64,000 bases of DNA from Hippopus hippopus. Lineage: Eukaryota > Mollusca > Bivalvia > Cardiida > Cardiidae. Each line of letters opens with the position of its first letter. The stretch's first letter is position 1. The notes below the pieces were generated by a model that saw nothing but the letters and a program-made list of their open reading frames with translations, was not told where the DNA came from and did no database searches. A program made the translations under genes and the position numbers. The stretch covers positions 21,765,881-21,829,880 of the forward strand of contig OX328096.1 in the NCBI GenBank assembly GCA_946811185.2, written 5' to 3'. Below are positions 1-10,900 of this stretch, one piece after another.

Positions 1-202
1 AATAATCTATAACAAAAACAAAAATTTTCGAACCAGGTCAGCCTGCGAAGACTGAACATAGTCGATACTCTTTGCTGAGCATTGCTAAGCTACTTTTGGC
101 CCGAACCCCTTACCGAAGACTACAAATTTTCGATGATTTCATTTGCTTTATCAAATGGTATCTTATGGTCAAAAACCAATGCACTGCACAATGTACACGC
201 TT

Positions 203-333
203 TGTACAGTCTGATCTTGATCTACATTGTCCACATAAAGACATCTATAGACGTAGATGTCTTTATGTGGACAATGTAGATCAAGATCAGACTGTACATA
301 GATTTAATTATCTATAGACGTAGATAATTAAAT
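203..333. repeat. Two consecutive perfect hairpins with the same loop
   Basis: Arms at 203-247 and 254-298 are perfect 45-base inverted repeats around the six-base loop TAGACG. Four bases later a second perfect hairpin follows, with arms 302-314 and 321-333 and the identical loop TAGACG. The outer part of the first hairpin carries the GATCAAGATCAGACTG motif that recurs near 2790, 6325, 9080, 9460, 12505, 16150 and 16730, so it belongs to a dispersed fold-back family (called H here). It lies in an intron, or upstream DNA, of MINPP1-like copy 1. Confidence 0.85.
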
Positions 334-346
334 GTGAAACACATGT

Positions 347-810
347 GAGCCGTGCTCTGGCAAAAGGGGGCTTAATGCATCTTCTGATGCATGGTACTAA
401 GCAAGCCACCACATTAATATCATGGATCCATAAAACCACTTTTCTTTTAACAACTGACTAAAGGATAGAGCACCCTAATGCGTATTCCTGTAACATCGCC
501 TTTCATCGCCAAAAAACGTGCGGATTAGGCTAAGACTCGGGTAATCCGTAATCGATCGGCCGGTAGATGCTGGTTCCTCGCATCGATTACGGTTTACCCG
601 AATCTAAGCCGAATCCATACGATGAAAGTCAATGTTACACGTATCCTATTTGGGTGCCCCATCCTTAATCATGAGGTAAACTGGTCATTGGACATGCAGA
701 AAATTGACCTATAGCAAAAAGTGTCGGCCCAGGTCAGCCTGCGCAGGCTGACCTGGATCGATAGTTTTTTGCAGTTGCATTAAGCCCCTTTTTTTTACAG
801 AGCATGGCTC
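347..810 (+). repeat. MITE family A, interrupted by a nested fold-back element
   Basis: The left end reads GAGCCGTGCTCTGGCAAAAG and the right end is its inverted repeat ending CAGAGCATGGCTC. An internal palindrome contains CAGGTCAGCCTGCGCAGGCT. Family A copies are normally about 260 bp. This one is 464 bp because another element (461-665) sits inside it. Confidence 0.85.
461..665. mobile_element. Fold-back MITE inserted in family A with TA duplication
   Basis: About 205 bp whose ends are imperfect inverted repeats (AAGGATAGAGCACCC against GGTGCCCCATCCT). A second internal stem joins GGGTAATCCGTAATCGAT to ATCGATTACGG. It is flanked by TA on both sides (459-460 and 666-667), as for Tc1/mariner-type targets. 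The host family A sequence resumes directly on both sides. No coding capacity. Confidence 0.7.
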
Positions 811-841
811 AATTATATAACCTACCATCTTGTCGTTATAG

Positions 842-2388
842 AAATACTATGAATCCGGGTACACAGCGCCTATCATACAGAAGATGACGTGTCCCCTTGT
901 ACATGATATTCTGGATACATTGAACTCGTCCAAGAGTGATACGTGGGATTATATGTCGGCCAGTACCGATTTTAATGATACAGGGTGAGTGGCGTTGTCA
1001 ATACATCTATATGAGCTATGCTTTGTTAAAAATTGGGCTTAATGTATCTGCAAAAACTATCGACCCAGGTCAGCCTGCGCAGTCCACGCAGGCTGACCTG
1101 AGTAAATAATTTTAGCCTCTGGAAGAATTTCCGCATGTCTTGGCCGTAGTATTCTAAGACTCATTCCGAAGAATTTCATAAACTTGAAAGTAACGCAACT
1201 TCTGATTGGCTAAAATTACATTATAAATCTAGACTAAGACTAAGAATGAAACTAAGAATGGTTGGTTAATAAGTCACCAGGGTACGCATTCACCTACCAG
1301 TCTTAATAATATTCAAACTCAAACTCAAATATTTATTAATGCAGAAGGCCCCCGGCCCATAATGCAAACAACAATATTACATGTATATTCTTAGCATTCT
1401 AATCAAGAATTTTCAAAATTTTAAAGTAACACTATCTGATTGGCGAAACTATTTGGTCTAGCCGATCAGAAGTTCCGTCACTTTATAAATGGTTTAGCCA
1501 ATCAAATATTGTGTTACTTTCAAATTCGGCCCAGTTTATAAAATTTATGATTTTTTTTTTTTTTGAAAAAAAGAATTTTGTCAGTCTTCCAATTAACAAT
1601 AACCATCAAATGAAGTTCATTCATTTGAATATTCGTTATCAAGTAACGAATTTCTCATGAGTGCAAAAACCGAGCGATGTCGGAGTTGTGTGGTACGCTA
1701 CTTCTTTACCATACAGACAACAAACTCTAATTTTATAATCGACAGTATTGAACGCATTCTGTGTATGGGTTGAAAATGCATTGTGAGAAAAGGAAAAATT
1801 GCCGCATGGTAACCAGCATTTTCTCTTTTTCCGACGATGTTTTCAAAAGTCATTTACCTTAGGATTGTTAAGTCATCATTTTATGATAAATAGTTAAATG
1901 AATTCTAAGTACTAAAATGTTGATCTATTTACAGATACCTGGCGGGGAAATTCCTATTCGGACATTCAGAAACGCTCGTGCCACTATTGACCGCCCTGGA
2001 CATGTTTAAGGACAGCACACCTCTCTTGGCATCTAACAGGGTTGCCCAGCAGAACAGGTTGTTCAAGACCAGTCACATTGCACCATTTTCCTCCAATATT
2101 GCCATAGCAATGTATGCCTGCAACGATACTACTGGCTCCCAGATGAACCGGAGTTTTGTTATCAAGGTGTATTTCAACGAGATGGAAGCAACCATACCTG
2201 CTTGTAATGATACGGTGTGCAGTTACGATGACTTTGTCACGGCCTACAGCCCAATCACGGAGAACTGTGACCTGACACAGATCTGTGGGAGCGAAGATGA
2301 CGATCCGAGTGGTGCTGTTCGTGTTATCGGGACACTGTTGTCTGTTATATTACCATTATGCGTTGTTTTGGCGTTAGATTTACAATAG
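842..2388 (+). CDS. MINPP1-like: Multiple inositol polyphosphate phosphatase, copy 1 (3' part)
   Basis: Two exons, 842-984 and 1935-2388 (stop included), joined through a split glycine codon; they encode the last 198 residues. Upstream exons lie outside the window. The family removes phosphates from inositol phosphates, including phytate. Exon 2 carries GKFLFGHSETLVPLL, which matches the H-x-E catalytic motif (HAE in vertebrates); the Glu proton donor is kept and Ala is replaced by Ser. Downstream are conserved stretches such as NRLFKTSHIAPFSSN and the paired cysteines of the C-terminal domain. The protein ends in a hydrophobic run after SGAVRVIG with no ER-retrieval tail, which suggests a GPI signal or membrane anchor. 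Splice phases are identical to copy 2. Identity is secure; the anchor is an inference. Confidence 0.9.
1032..1108 (+). repeat. Family A MITE core fragment
   Basis: It holds only the GCTTAATGTATCTGCAAAAA boundary and the CAGGTCAGCCTGCGCAG palindrome of family A. It lies in the copy 1 intron, just after the 985 donor. Confidence 0.6.
1140..1535. repeat. Family J fold-back elements
   Basis: Two stretches carry the motif GAAAGTAACNCAACTTCTGATTGGC and its inverted copy: 1145-1290, ending AAGAATGGTTGGTTAATA, and 1405-1530, with arms around TCTGATTGGC and GCCAATCA. Better copies are at 29430-29611 and 34945-35121. Nothing else is recognised in this intron up to the acceptor at 1934. Confidence 0.55.
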
Positions 2389-2401
2389 TTGGCTGGATGA
2401 G

Positions 2402-2415
2402 ACTGAGAGAGAGAG

Positions 2416-2462
<47 letters not shown>
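2402..2462 (+). repeat. (GA)n microsatellite
   Basis: A nearly pure GA run starts 14 bases after the stop codon of MINPP1-like copy 1, inside its likely 3' UTR. Confidence 0.95.
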
Positions 2463-2465
<3 letters not shown>

Positions 2466-2805
2466 TCACGAACTATGTCCAAACATGTACCATTCATTTA
2501 CATCGGCTACCTTTATGACTTCTTTTCTGCAAATTTGACTCGATATATTTTTCTGAAATTTATTAAAAATACAATGCCATTGTTTGGTTTTAGTTTTTCT
2601 CATCAGGTTGAAAAAAAAAAAAATACATTCACCTTGCCACGATCGCCATTAGTTGTGACAAGGGACACAAGCCCTGCCAGTTTCATCTTCCGAGTGAGAA
2701 ATCGTTATCAACCGACAGAGAGCCATGCACATATTTTAGAGATTGCTTTGACTACGTAGTTCAAATTCAGACTGCCTATTGCGGAAAATGTAGATCAAGA
2801 TCAGA

Positions 2806-3388
2806 CTGCACAGAACGTGCAGTGTGACCTCGACCTATGTCACAGACATCGACCGTTATTCTAAATACAGACCCTCAGATTGCACTTTCTGCGCAGTGTG
2901 ACCTCGACCTATGTCACAGAAATCGACCGTTATTCTAAATACAGACCCTCAGATTGCACTTTCTGCACAGTGTGACCTCGACCTATGTCAGAGACATCGA
3001 CCGCTATTCTAAATACAAACCCTCAGATTGCACTTTCTGCGCAGTGTGACCTCGACCTATGTCACAGACATCGACCGCTGTTCTAAATGCAGACCCTCAG
3101 ATTGCACTTTCTGCGCAGTGTGACCTGAACCTATGTCACAGACATCGACTATTATTCTAAACACAGACCCTAAGATTGCACTTTCTGCGCAGTGTGACCT
3201 CGACCTATGTCACAGACATCGACCATTATTAAAAAAACAGACCCACAGATTGCACTTTCTGTGCAGTGTGACCTCGACCTATGTCACAGACATCCACCGC
3301 TATTCTAAATACAGACCCTCAGATTGCACTTTCTGCGCAGTGTGACCTCGACCTATGTCACAGACATCGACTATTATTCTAAATAAAT
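2806..3388 (+). repeat. 74-bp minisatellite, about 7.7 units
   Basis: The string GTGACCTCGACCTATGTCAC begins at 2824, 2898, 2972, 3046, 3120, 3194, 3268 and 3342, an exact 74-base period. Units differ by scattered point changes and one short A-run. The array starts inside a family H fold-back (GATCAAGATCAGACTGC at about 2790), which may be its seed. Short ORFs across it are a by-product of the period. Confidence 0.95.
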
Positions 3389-3394
3389 CACAAA

Positions 3395-3590
3395 CGGACA
3401 TCCTGCGCAGACTGACCTGAGTCAAAACTCTTTTACTATCGTAAATTTTGAGCATATCCAAGGACCAGTCTACCTCATGATACAGCTGGTCGTAAGACAA
3501 AATGGATTTATGAACCCATAATTATGCGATGACTTGCTATAATCATGCATTACCAAGATGCATTAATCCTTTTTGCCAGAGCGCCGGTCA
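3395..3590 (-). repeat. Family A MITE, truncated
   Basis: Reverse-orientation copy: CTGCGCAGACTGACC, then the GACAAAATGGATTTATG segment, ending near TTTTTGCCAGAGCG. The far left arm is missing. Confidence 0.6.
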
Positions 3591-4156
3591 TCTGAATCTT
3601 CCAACATATTCAGTGCTGAAGGGTCCTACATGGTTGATGGAATTCGTAATCTTGAGGTCCTGGATTCGAAATTCACCCGCGACTCTTGAGTTTTTGTCGG
3701 GATGTCCCTCGACAAGACGCTCCAGAGCCTCAGTCTGGTACTGGTTGAACATGAAAAACATAATTTAAGTCGAGCTGTCGTCGTGAAAAAAACTGACGAA
3801 AAATAAAGCAAATGGTCCCAACGTTATTGAGATTACGTAGTCCCGAGCATTAACATGTAAACCGCTATTTACATGGCGTATGTATACCGTATGCTCTGTA
3901 CATGGAATTCCAAGAGCAGTACAGAATTTTTCGTTCAACCAGACGAACTTATGTTAATCCAGGCCTGGACTGAAGGTATCCACACTCGCGCGTAATGCAC
4001 GAATCGAGATATCATAAGACCCCATGCAAGTTCAATCTCAATAAAAAATGTATAATATAACGGCGATAACGTGTCACCTTGTCAGAACGAAATGGTCTCT
4101 ATGTAAAAAAGAATACAACTTAATGAATCTTTCAAGACATTACTAAATATACATAC
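3591..4156. other. Intergenic stretch, nothing recognised
   Basis: This lies between the two MINPP1-like genes. No exon-like or repeat signal could be named here; short ORFs on both strands lack recognisable protein motifs. Confidence 0.5.
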
Positions 4157-4416
4157 GAGCCATGCTCTGTGAAAAGGGGGTTTCAATGTATCTCCGTAAT
4201 GCAATAAACCAAGAAATTATCGCATAATTGTGGGTCCATAATATCCATTTTGTCTAACAACTGGCTGAATAATGAGGAAGAAAGGTCCTTAGACATAAAG
4301 AAAATTTACCACAAGCGAAAAGTTTCGATAGCGGTCAGCCTGTGCGGACTGCGCACGCTGACCTGGGTCGATGCTTTTTGCAGATGCATTAAACCCGCTT
4401 TTTACAGAACATGACC
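4157..4416 (+). repeat. Family A MITE
   Basis: GAGCCATGCTCTG left end, central AGCCTGTGCGGACTGCGCACGCTGACC palindrome split over 4337-4363, and a degraded right end near ACAGAACATG. Intergenic, about 570 bp before the start codon of MINPP1-like copy 2. Confidence 0.75.
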
Positions 4417-4989
4417 TATACACAATATTTTGCGAAATTCATTATTACCCGTTCTTTATTGTAGTTTTAGACTGCGCATTTATACAAGCGACACAATATC
4501 AACGTTGAAGTATTCTTGCTCGCGTATGCATGGGATGCAGTTGTCAGTAGTGAATTTGCTGCTTGATCCTGATTCTGCCCAAGCGGCTATAGAATTTAAA
4601 CGATCTGGCATTTACTACTTACAAATTTTTGTATCTTTTAAATACATTTCCCTGTGCTGGCAGCACTTGTATTCATGTTGAAGCTTACCGCCTTTTTTGA
4701 AAACATTGTGTCTAAAGGAGAAAATGATCATAGCGAGCAATTTCTTCTGTAGCCAGAATGTTCTCTAAAGCATCTTTATTTAATCATATTTCAAGTTGGC
4801 TTTTCCTCTTCTACAACGATATTTTTTAAGCCGGTTGCTCCGATTCTTTTTTCTGGGAGTAATGGAGTAACTTTGTTTAGCGTTCCTGTGGTTAGGCGTG
4901 TAAATACACAGAGAATTTGACATTTTGTTTTAGAGAGGAAAAGAGAATTGATCTACTTTAAATACAATCCCTCACTTGTCGGATGTACA

Positions 4990-7900
4990 ATGATGCTGAC
5001 GCACGTGTTTGGATATGTTTTCGTTGTCTGTTCTACATGTGTTGCGATGAAACTGGACGTATTTTCTACCAGAACGATCTACAAATGGTCCCATAGTGCC
5101 GTTGTAAACACGCCTGTGATGGAAAATGCAGAATTTTCTTTCACGAATGGAAATCAAGTCTGCGAAGCAAAGCATATTTACTTGGTAGCTCGTCACGGTG
5201 CCCGCTATCCGAGTGCTAGCACGGTGGGGAATATACTAGAAACGGTTGAAAAGGTTGTTAAAAACAAAGATCCGAATGCTGCCAACTTTACGTGGCTAGA
5301 TTCGTGGAGTTCCCGATATAATGATGGAAATATGGGTCGTCTGGTACAGGAAGGCATCGACGAGCAAATCGATCTGGGAAAACGATTCGGTCGAAGGTTC
5401 AAGTCCTTATTCCAGCCAGGCGGTCGGGTAAAATTTATATCTTCATACCAGACTAGGGCTACGAACAGTTCCAAATATTTCTATGAGGGGATCGCCGCTG
5501 AAACTAATAATAGATTTGGCGGGTATGAGAATGAAATTAACAATACACTGACACGGTTCTTTGACAAGTGCCACAATTACGTCACGCAGGTGTCAAAAAA
5601 TGCCACCCACATGGCCGAATTTACGAAGTATGAAGAAACACCGGAATTCCGGGGAGTGGCTAATTCCATCGAAGATCGTCTCGGGCTTAAAGCGAACCTA
5701 ACTGCAAGTATGGCTACGTTTGTTTTAACTTGATCCACACTGTTTGAAAAGGGGCTTGAATGCATCTGCAAAAAGTATCGACCAAGGACAGCCTGCGCAG
5801 TCCGCGCAGGCTGACCTTGGTCGAGACTTTTTGCTATCGGTCAATATTCTGTATGGCAAAGGATCATTCTACTTTCAGATTCAGTTGGCTGTTAGACAAA
5901 TTTGATTTTATGGACCCATGTGATGACTTGTTTGGTATAATGGATCACAGAGATGCATTAAACCCGCTTTTGCAAGACCACGGTTCACTCATTTTTGACG
6001 TAAATATTACATGTATGTTCCGCAGACGACTTTTTGCGTCTTGCAGCAGACTTACAATGAAAGCAATGTGACAAAAGGCTCGTAATCAAAGGCATGGCGT
6101 CTACAATGCTCAATACACTTGCAAGTACGTAATATTAAAAAAAAAATGGTTAAAATAGGCGAAACATTCTTTTATCGCTTGAAAGAACAACTCCCTCTAT
6201 ATAATAAATCCTAAAACTGGCAAGAAATTAATTTTCCAATCGATTGTAAAAAGCCAAACATTGCGATTTCATCCTATTTCTTTTCGATGGAAGATCTCCC
6301 TGTATCGGAGTATATCAAAATCAGACTGCAATTTCTGTGCAGTCTGATCTCAATTTATTCTGCCAGAAAAAGCGCACTGCTTCGGGCTTGGCTGCCTAAG
6401 GGTGAAGTAACACTCTCGACTCTGTACATCTTGTTACGTCCCTCGTAATAAGCCTTTCCTCCCTGTGTAATAAGATAGCTCAGTTGTTTTAAACTAAATC
6501 CGAGTATTGTCACAACCCTGTCGTCGTCGTCGAGAAAACTTTTTGCCAGTCTTATATCTCTGTCATCTCCAAAGACATTTGCTTAAAACTTATTTTGTTT
6601 TTTACGTAAAGGGAATTCATAAAACAATGGCAAGCAACCCTGAAATATGCTTAACACGGTTATGCCCCCTTTTCCACGTAGAATTTTCATTGAAAAAAAC
6701 ATGTGAAAAGCCGATCGTTGACACGCTCATGCTTTGGTCTAGGTTTTCACTTGCATTCATGTACTGAACTTTTTTCATATTAATTATCCGATTTTTTTTA
6801 GCTCACCTGAGCACGAAGTGCTCATTGGTGAGCTATTGTGATCGTGCTGTGTCCGGCGTCCGTCATGAACTTTTTACCTTGTGTACGCTCTAGAGGCCAC
6901 ATTTTCAGTCCGATACTAATGAAACTTGCTCAGAATGTTTGCCTCGATGTTATCTCGGACGAGTTCGAAAATGAGTCATGCCGGGTCAAAAACTAGGTCA
7001 CTAGGTCAAATCTTAGAAAAACCTTGTGTACGCTCTAGAGGCAAGATTTTCTGTCCAATACTCCTTAAAGTTGGTCAGAATGTTTGTCTTGATGATATCT
7101 CGGACAACTTCGAAAATGGGTCATGTCGGGTCAAAAACTAGGTCACCAGATCAAATCTTAGAAAAACCTTGTGTACGCTCTAGAGGCCACATTTTCTGTC
7201 CAAAACTCTTGAAAATTGGTCAGAATGTTTGTCTTGTTGATATCTCGGACAACTTCGAAAATGGGTTGTGTTGGTTCAAAAACTAGGTCACTAGGTCAAA
7301 TCTTAGAAAAACCTTGTGTACGCTCTAGAGGCCACATTTTCTGTCCAAAACTCTTGAAAGTTGGTCAGAATGTTTGTCTTGATGATATCTCGGACGAGTG
7401 CAAAAATGGGTCATGTCGGGTCAAAAGCTAGGTCACTAGGTCAAATCTGAGAAAAACCTTGTGTACGCTCTACAGGTCACATTTTCAGTCCAAAACTCTT
7501 GAAATTTGGTCAGAATGTTTGTCTTGATGATATCTCGGAGGATTTTGAAAATGGGTCATGTTGGGCAAAGAACTAGGTCACTATGTCAAATCTGAGAAAA
7601 ACCTTGTGTACGCTCTAGAGACCACATTTTCAGTCCAAAACTCTTGAAAGTTGGTCAGAATGTTTTTCTTGATAATATTTCGGAATAGTTCCAAAATGGG
7701 TCATGTTGGGTCAAAAACTAGGTCACTAGGTCAAATCTTAGAAAAACATTGTGTACGCTCTAGAGGCCACATTTTCAGTCCAATACTCTTGAAAGTTGGT
7801 CAGAATGTTTGTCTTGATAATATCTCAAATGAGTTTGAAAATAGTTCATGTTGGGTCAAAAACTAGGTCACTAGGGCAAATCTTAGAAAAACCTTGTGTA

Positions 7901-10900
7901 CGCTCTAGAGGCCACATTTTTAGTCCAAATCTCTTGAAAGTTGGTCAGAATGTTTGTCTTGATCATATCTTGAAAGAGTTCGAAAATGGGTCATGTCGGA
8001 TAAAAAACTAGATCACTAGGTCAAATCTTAGAAAAACCTTCTGTACGCTCTAGAGGCAACATTTTCAGTCCAATACTCTTGAAATTTTGTCAGAATGTTT
8101 GTCTTGATGTTATCTTGAAAATGGGTCATGTTGGGCAAAAAACTAGGTCACTAGGTAAAATCTTAAAAAAAACCTTGTGAACGCTCTAGAGGTCACATTT
8201 TCCGTCCAAATTTCTTGAAAGTTGGTCAGAATGTTTGACTTGATAATATCTCGGAAGAGTTCAAAAATGATTCATTTTGGGTCAAAAACTATATCACTAG
8301 GTCATATCTTAGAAAAACCTTGTGTATGCTCTAGAGGCCACATTTTCAGTCCATAACTCACGAAACTTGGTCAGATTGTTTGTCTTGATGACATCTCAGA
8401 CGACTTCGAAAATCGATCATGTTGGGTCAAAAACTAAGTCAGTAGGTCAAATCTTAGAAAAAACCCTGTGTATGCTCTATAGGCCACATTTTCTGTCCAG
8501 TACTTATGAAAGGTCGTCAGGATCTTTGTTTTGATAATATCTACAATGGGAAAATTGGCTATGGTTGGCTAAAAAGTAGGTCACTGAGAGAAATTCTAGA
8601 AAAAGCTTGTGTTCATGCTAGAGGCCAAATTTTCAGTCCAATAATTATGAAAGCTTAGCAGAATATTTGTTATGATATCTCAAAAGAGATTGAAAATGTG
8701 TCATGTTTGGTCAAAAGACTCAAGTGAGCGACTTCAGGGCCATCATGGCCCTCTTGTTTTAAATCATAGTCGTCTGCTGCAAATTTGTTTCAGTGGGTAA
8801 CGAGTAACCTTTAGCACGCTTTCTTCAAAATTTGGGGAATTGTGGAAAGCGCAATTATACAACAAGAGCTGTATTCATACGCCATTCTATATAAGTATTC
8901 TAAATTCCGCTATTAACCATAATTATAATCTGCTGAGGCAAAAGTCTTGCTTAGCCAGTGGGTTTCGGGTTTTACCCATAAATCGCTGAAACTTTACTTG
9001 AAAAAGGCAATCAATTTCAGACTTGTTTTTGTCCGAATATGTATCAAAGTAACAGACAGTGCAGATTCAAGACCAGACTATATGTTCGGTGCAGCCTGAT
9101 CTTGACCTACACTATCCGCAAAAGCAACATAAGTTGTGCTTAGTGCTTTAATCCTTTCCCAAAAAACCCCTATTTCAACGTCACCGATGAAAAGAGCTTC
9201 TGAAAACATTGTGGTAACCAGCATTTTCTCCTTGTTCCACAATGTTTTTCATCCTTTTTAAGACAAATCATTTCAACCTGAGTTTTTCGTCGTCAAATAC
9301 TGCCCACTTTCACTAGCCTAAAACTGTTTCTTCAGGTAAAGAGTCAACCCTTATCCACCTAAATAAGTGAAATGAAACTTTCAAGCTGATAGTAAAACCC
9401 AAAATATTTCTAATTCAATGTTATTTTTTGAGGGAAAATATCGCCTTGTCGGACAGTATAGATCAAGATCAGACTGCATGTTCTGTGCAGTCTGATCTTG
9501 ATCTACGCTGTCCGCAAAAGGTCTTCTAGTCGTGCTTAGCTGCCTAAAAGTTAAGGGCTGGATATAAATATAGAGTTGTTCATTTCAGGCGAGATATATT
9601 TGATAAACATCCTCTGCTCTCACGAGTTGTATATTTTTGGAGAAGATAGCTGGTGCAGCCTGCTGAACGATGAGGAGAGAGAAATCCTAGAATACGGAAA
9701 AGATATCCAGGTGTACCGCTTAATTAACCTTTTACCACACAATCTCGACTTTTAACGACCTAGAGGAAGAAGCCTTTTGAAAACATTGTGGCAAAAGGAG
9801 AAAATGCTGGTAACCAGCATTTTCTCCTTTTCCCACAAGGTTTTCTACCCTATCAAAGACAATGCCACCGTTTGAGCCGATTTTAAATTGTCTTCTGCAA
9901 TTGATTTCAATTTGGACAAGTATAACTTTTTCTTCATTGGCCACACCTGATAGGGATATAAGGAACCTGGCATAAGCTTGCATTTTGAAAAAACCATTGC
10001 ATTCTAAACGAGTCTAGAAAAACATTATCAAGCGAGCTTTTAGCGAACTTATCACATTTTTCTATTCGACGAGTTTGGTAACGAAAAATTACCTGAAAAG
10101 CCAGTGAAAGTTTGAATTTCTTTTATCTCATAACTGTACTTCAACAACTATACTTAGTGAAATGTTAAAAGAATGGCCTATCAAATTTAAACGAGACACA
10201 TTCACTTCCGTAGTTTGCTGGTATTAGACCCCCTTCTCACAGAGCATGGCCTATAATACGGTATTGGCGTAAGCAGCCTGGAGAATCCTGACCGCAGAAA
10301 TACAGCCAAATTTTAGACTCTTAAAGTAATTATCACAGTAAGCAACAAGAGGTTATGTATGACAGCCTTAACTTTTCAGCGATTTTAGTCCTTATGTTTT
10401 AAAATAGAAATCAAAGCACTGACATCACCAAAAAGTTGAGACGTGCTGCGTTGAAAATACCAGTCTATAATTCCCGACTCTACTAACATTATAATTCATG
10501 AATACTACTTTTCATTGTTTCAGAAATTCTACCAAAAAGGCGATACACACCCAACGATCAAGAAAATTGTGTGCCCTCTATTTGAAGATGTACAGGCTAC
10601 GTTGATGGAGTCGGCAAACAATATTCTGCGCTACGTTTCATACAAACCAGATTCTGCAAGTACTAGGTATGGATCAATCACATTTTTGCAACTAATGTAC
10701 GGTTTCCAAAATGTACCGAATAATTCTCTGAGAAAAGATTCAATGTATGTATGGATGGTAACCCTTTACTAAATATTCATGTCTTTTAATGATCATTAGG
10801 AAAGAGGCTTTTAAGAACATAGTGGAGAAAGAAAAAAAAAAAATGCTGGTAACCAGCATTTCCTTTTTTTTAACCACCATGTTTCCTACCCTTTTAAAGA

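Noticed and set aside
2806..3388. CRISPR-like array
   Set aside because: Whole 74-bp units are repeated with no unique spacers, and the genome is animal.
5708..5733. Reading through the end of MINPP1-like exon 1 to the stop at 5733
   Set aside because: A GT donor at 5708 joins in phase to the exon at 9589, which restores the conserved SWCS-containing region and the remaining catalytic exons.
6926..8534. Series of similar 71-86 aa ORFs that look like a repeated peptide
   Set aside because: They follow the 145-bp array of element C. The period is not a multiple of three, so frames rotate between units, and reverse copies at 20531-21180 and a + copy at 29740-30379 behave the same.
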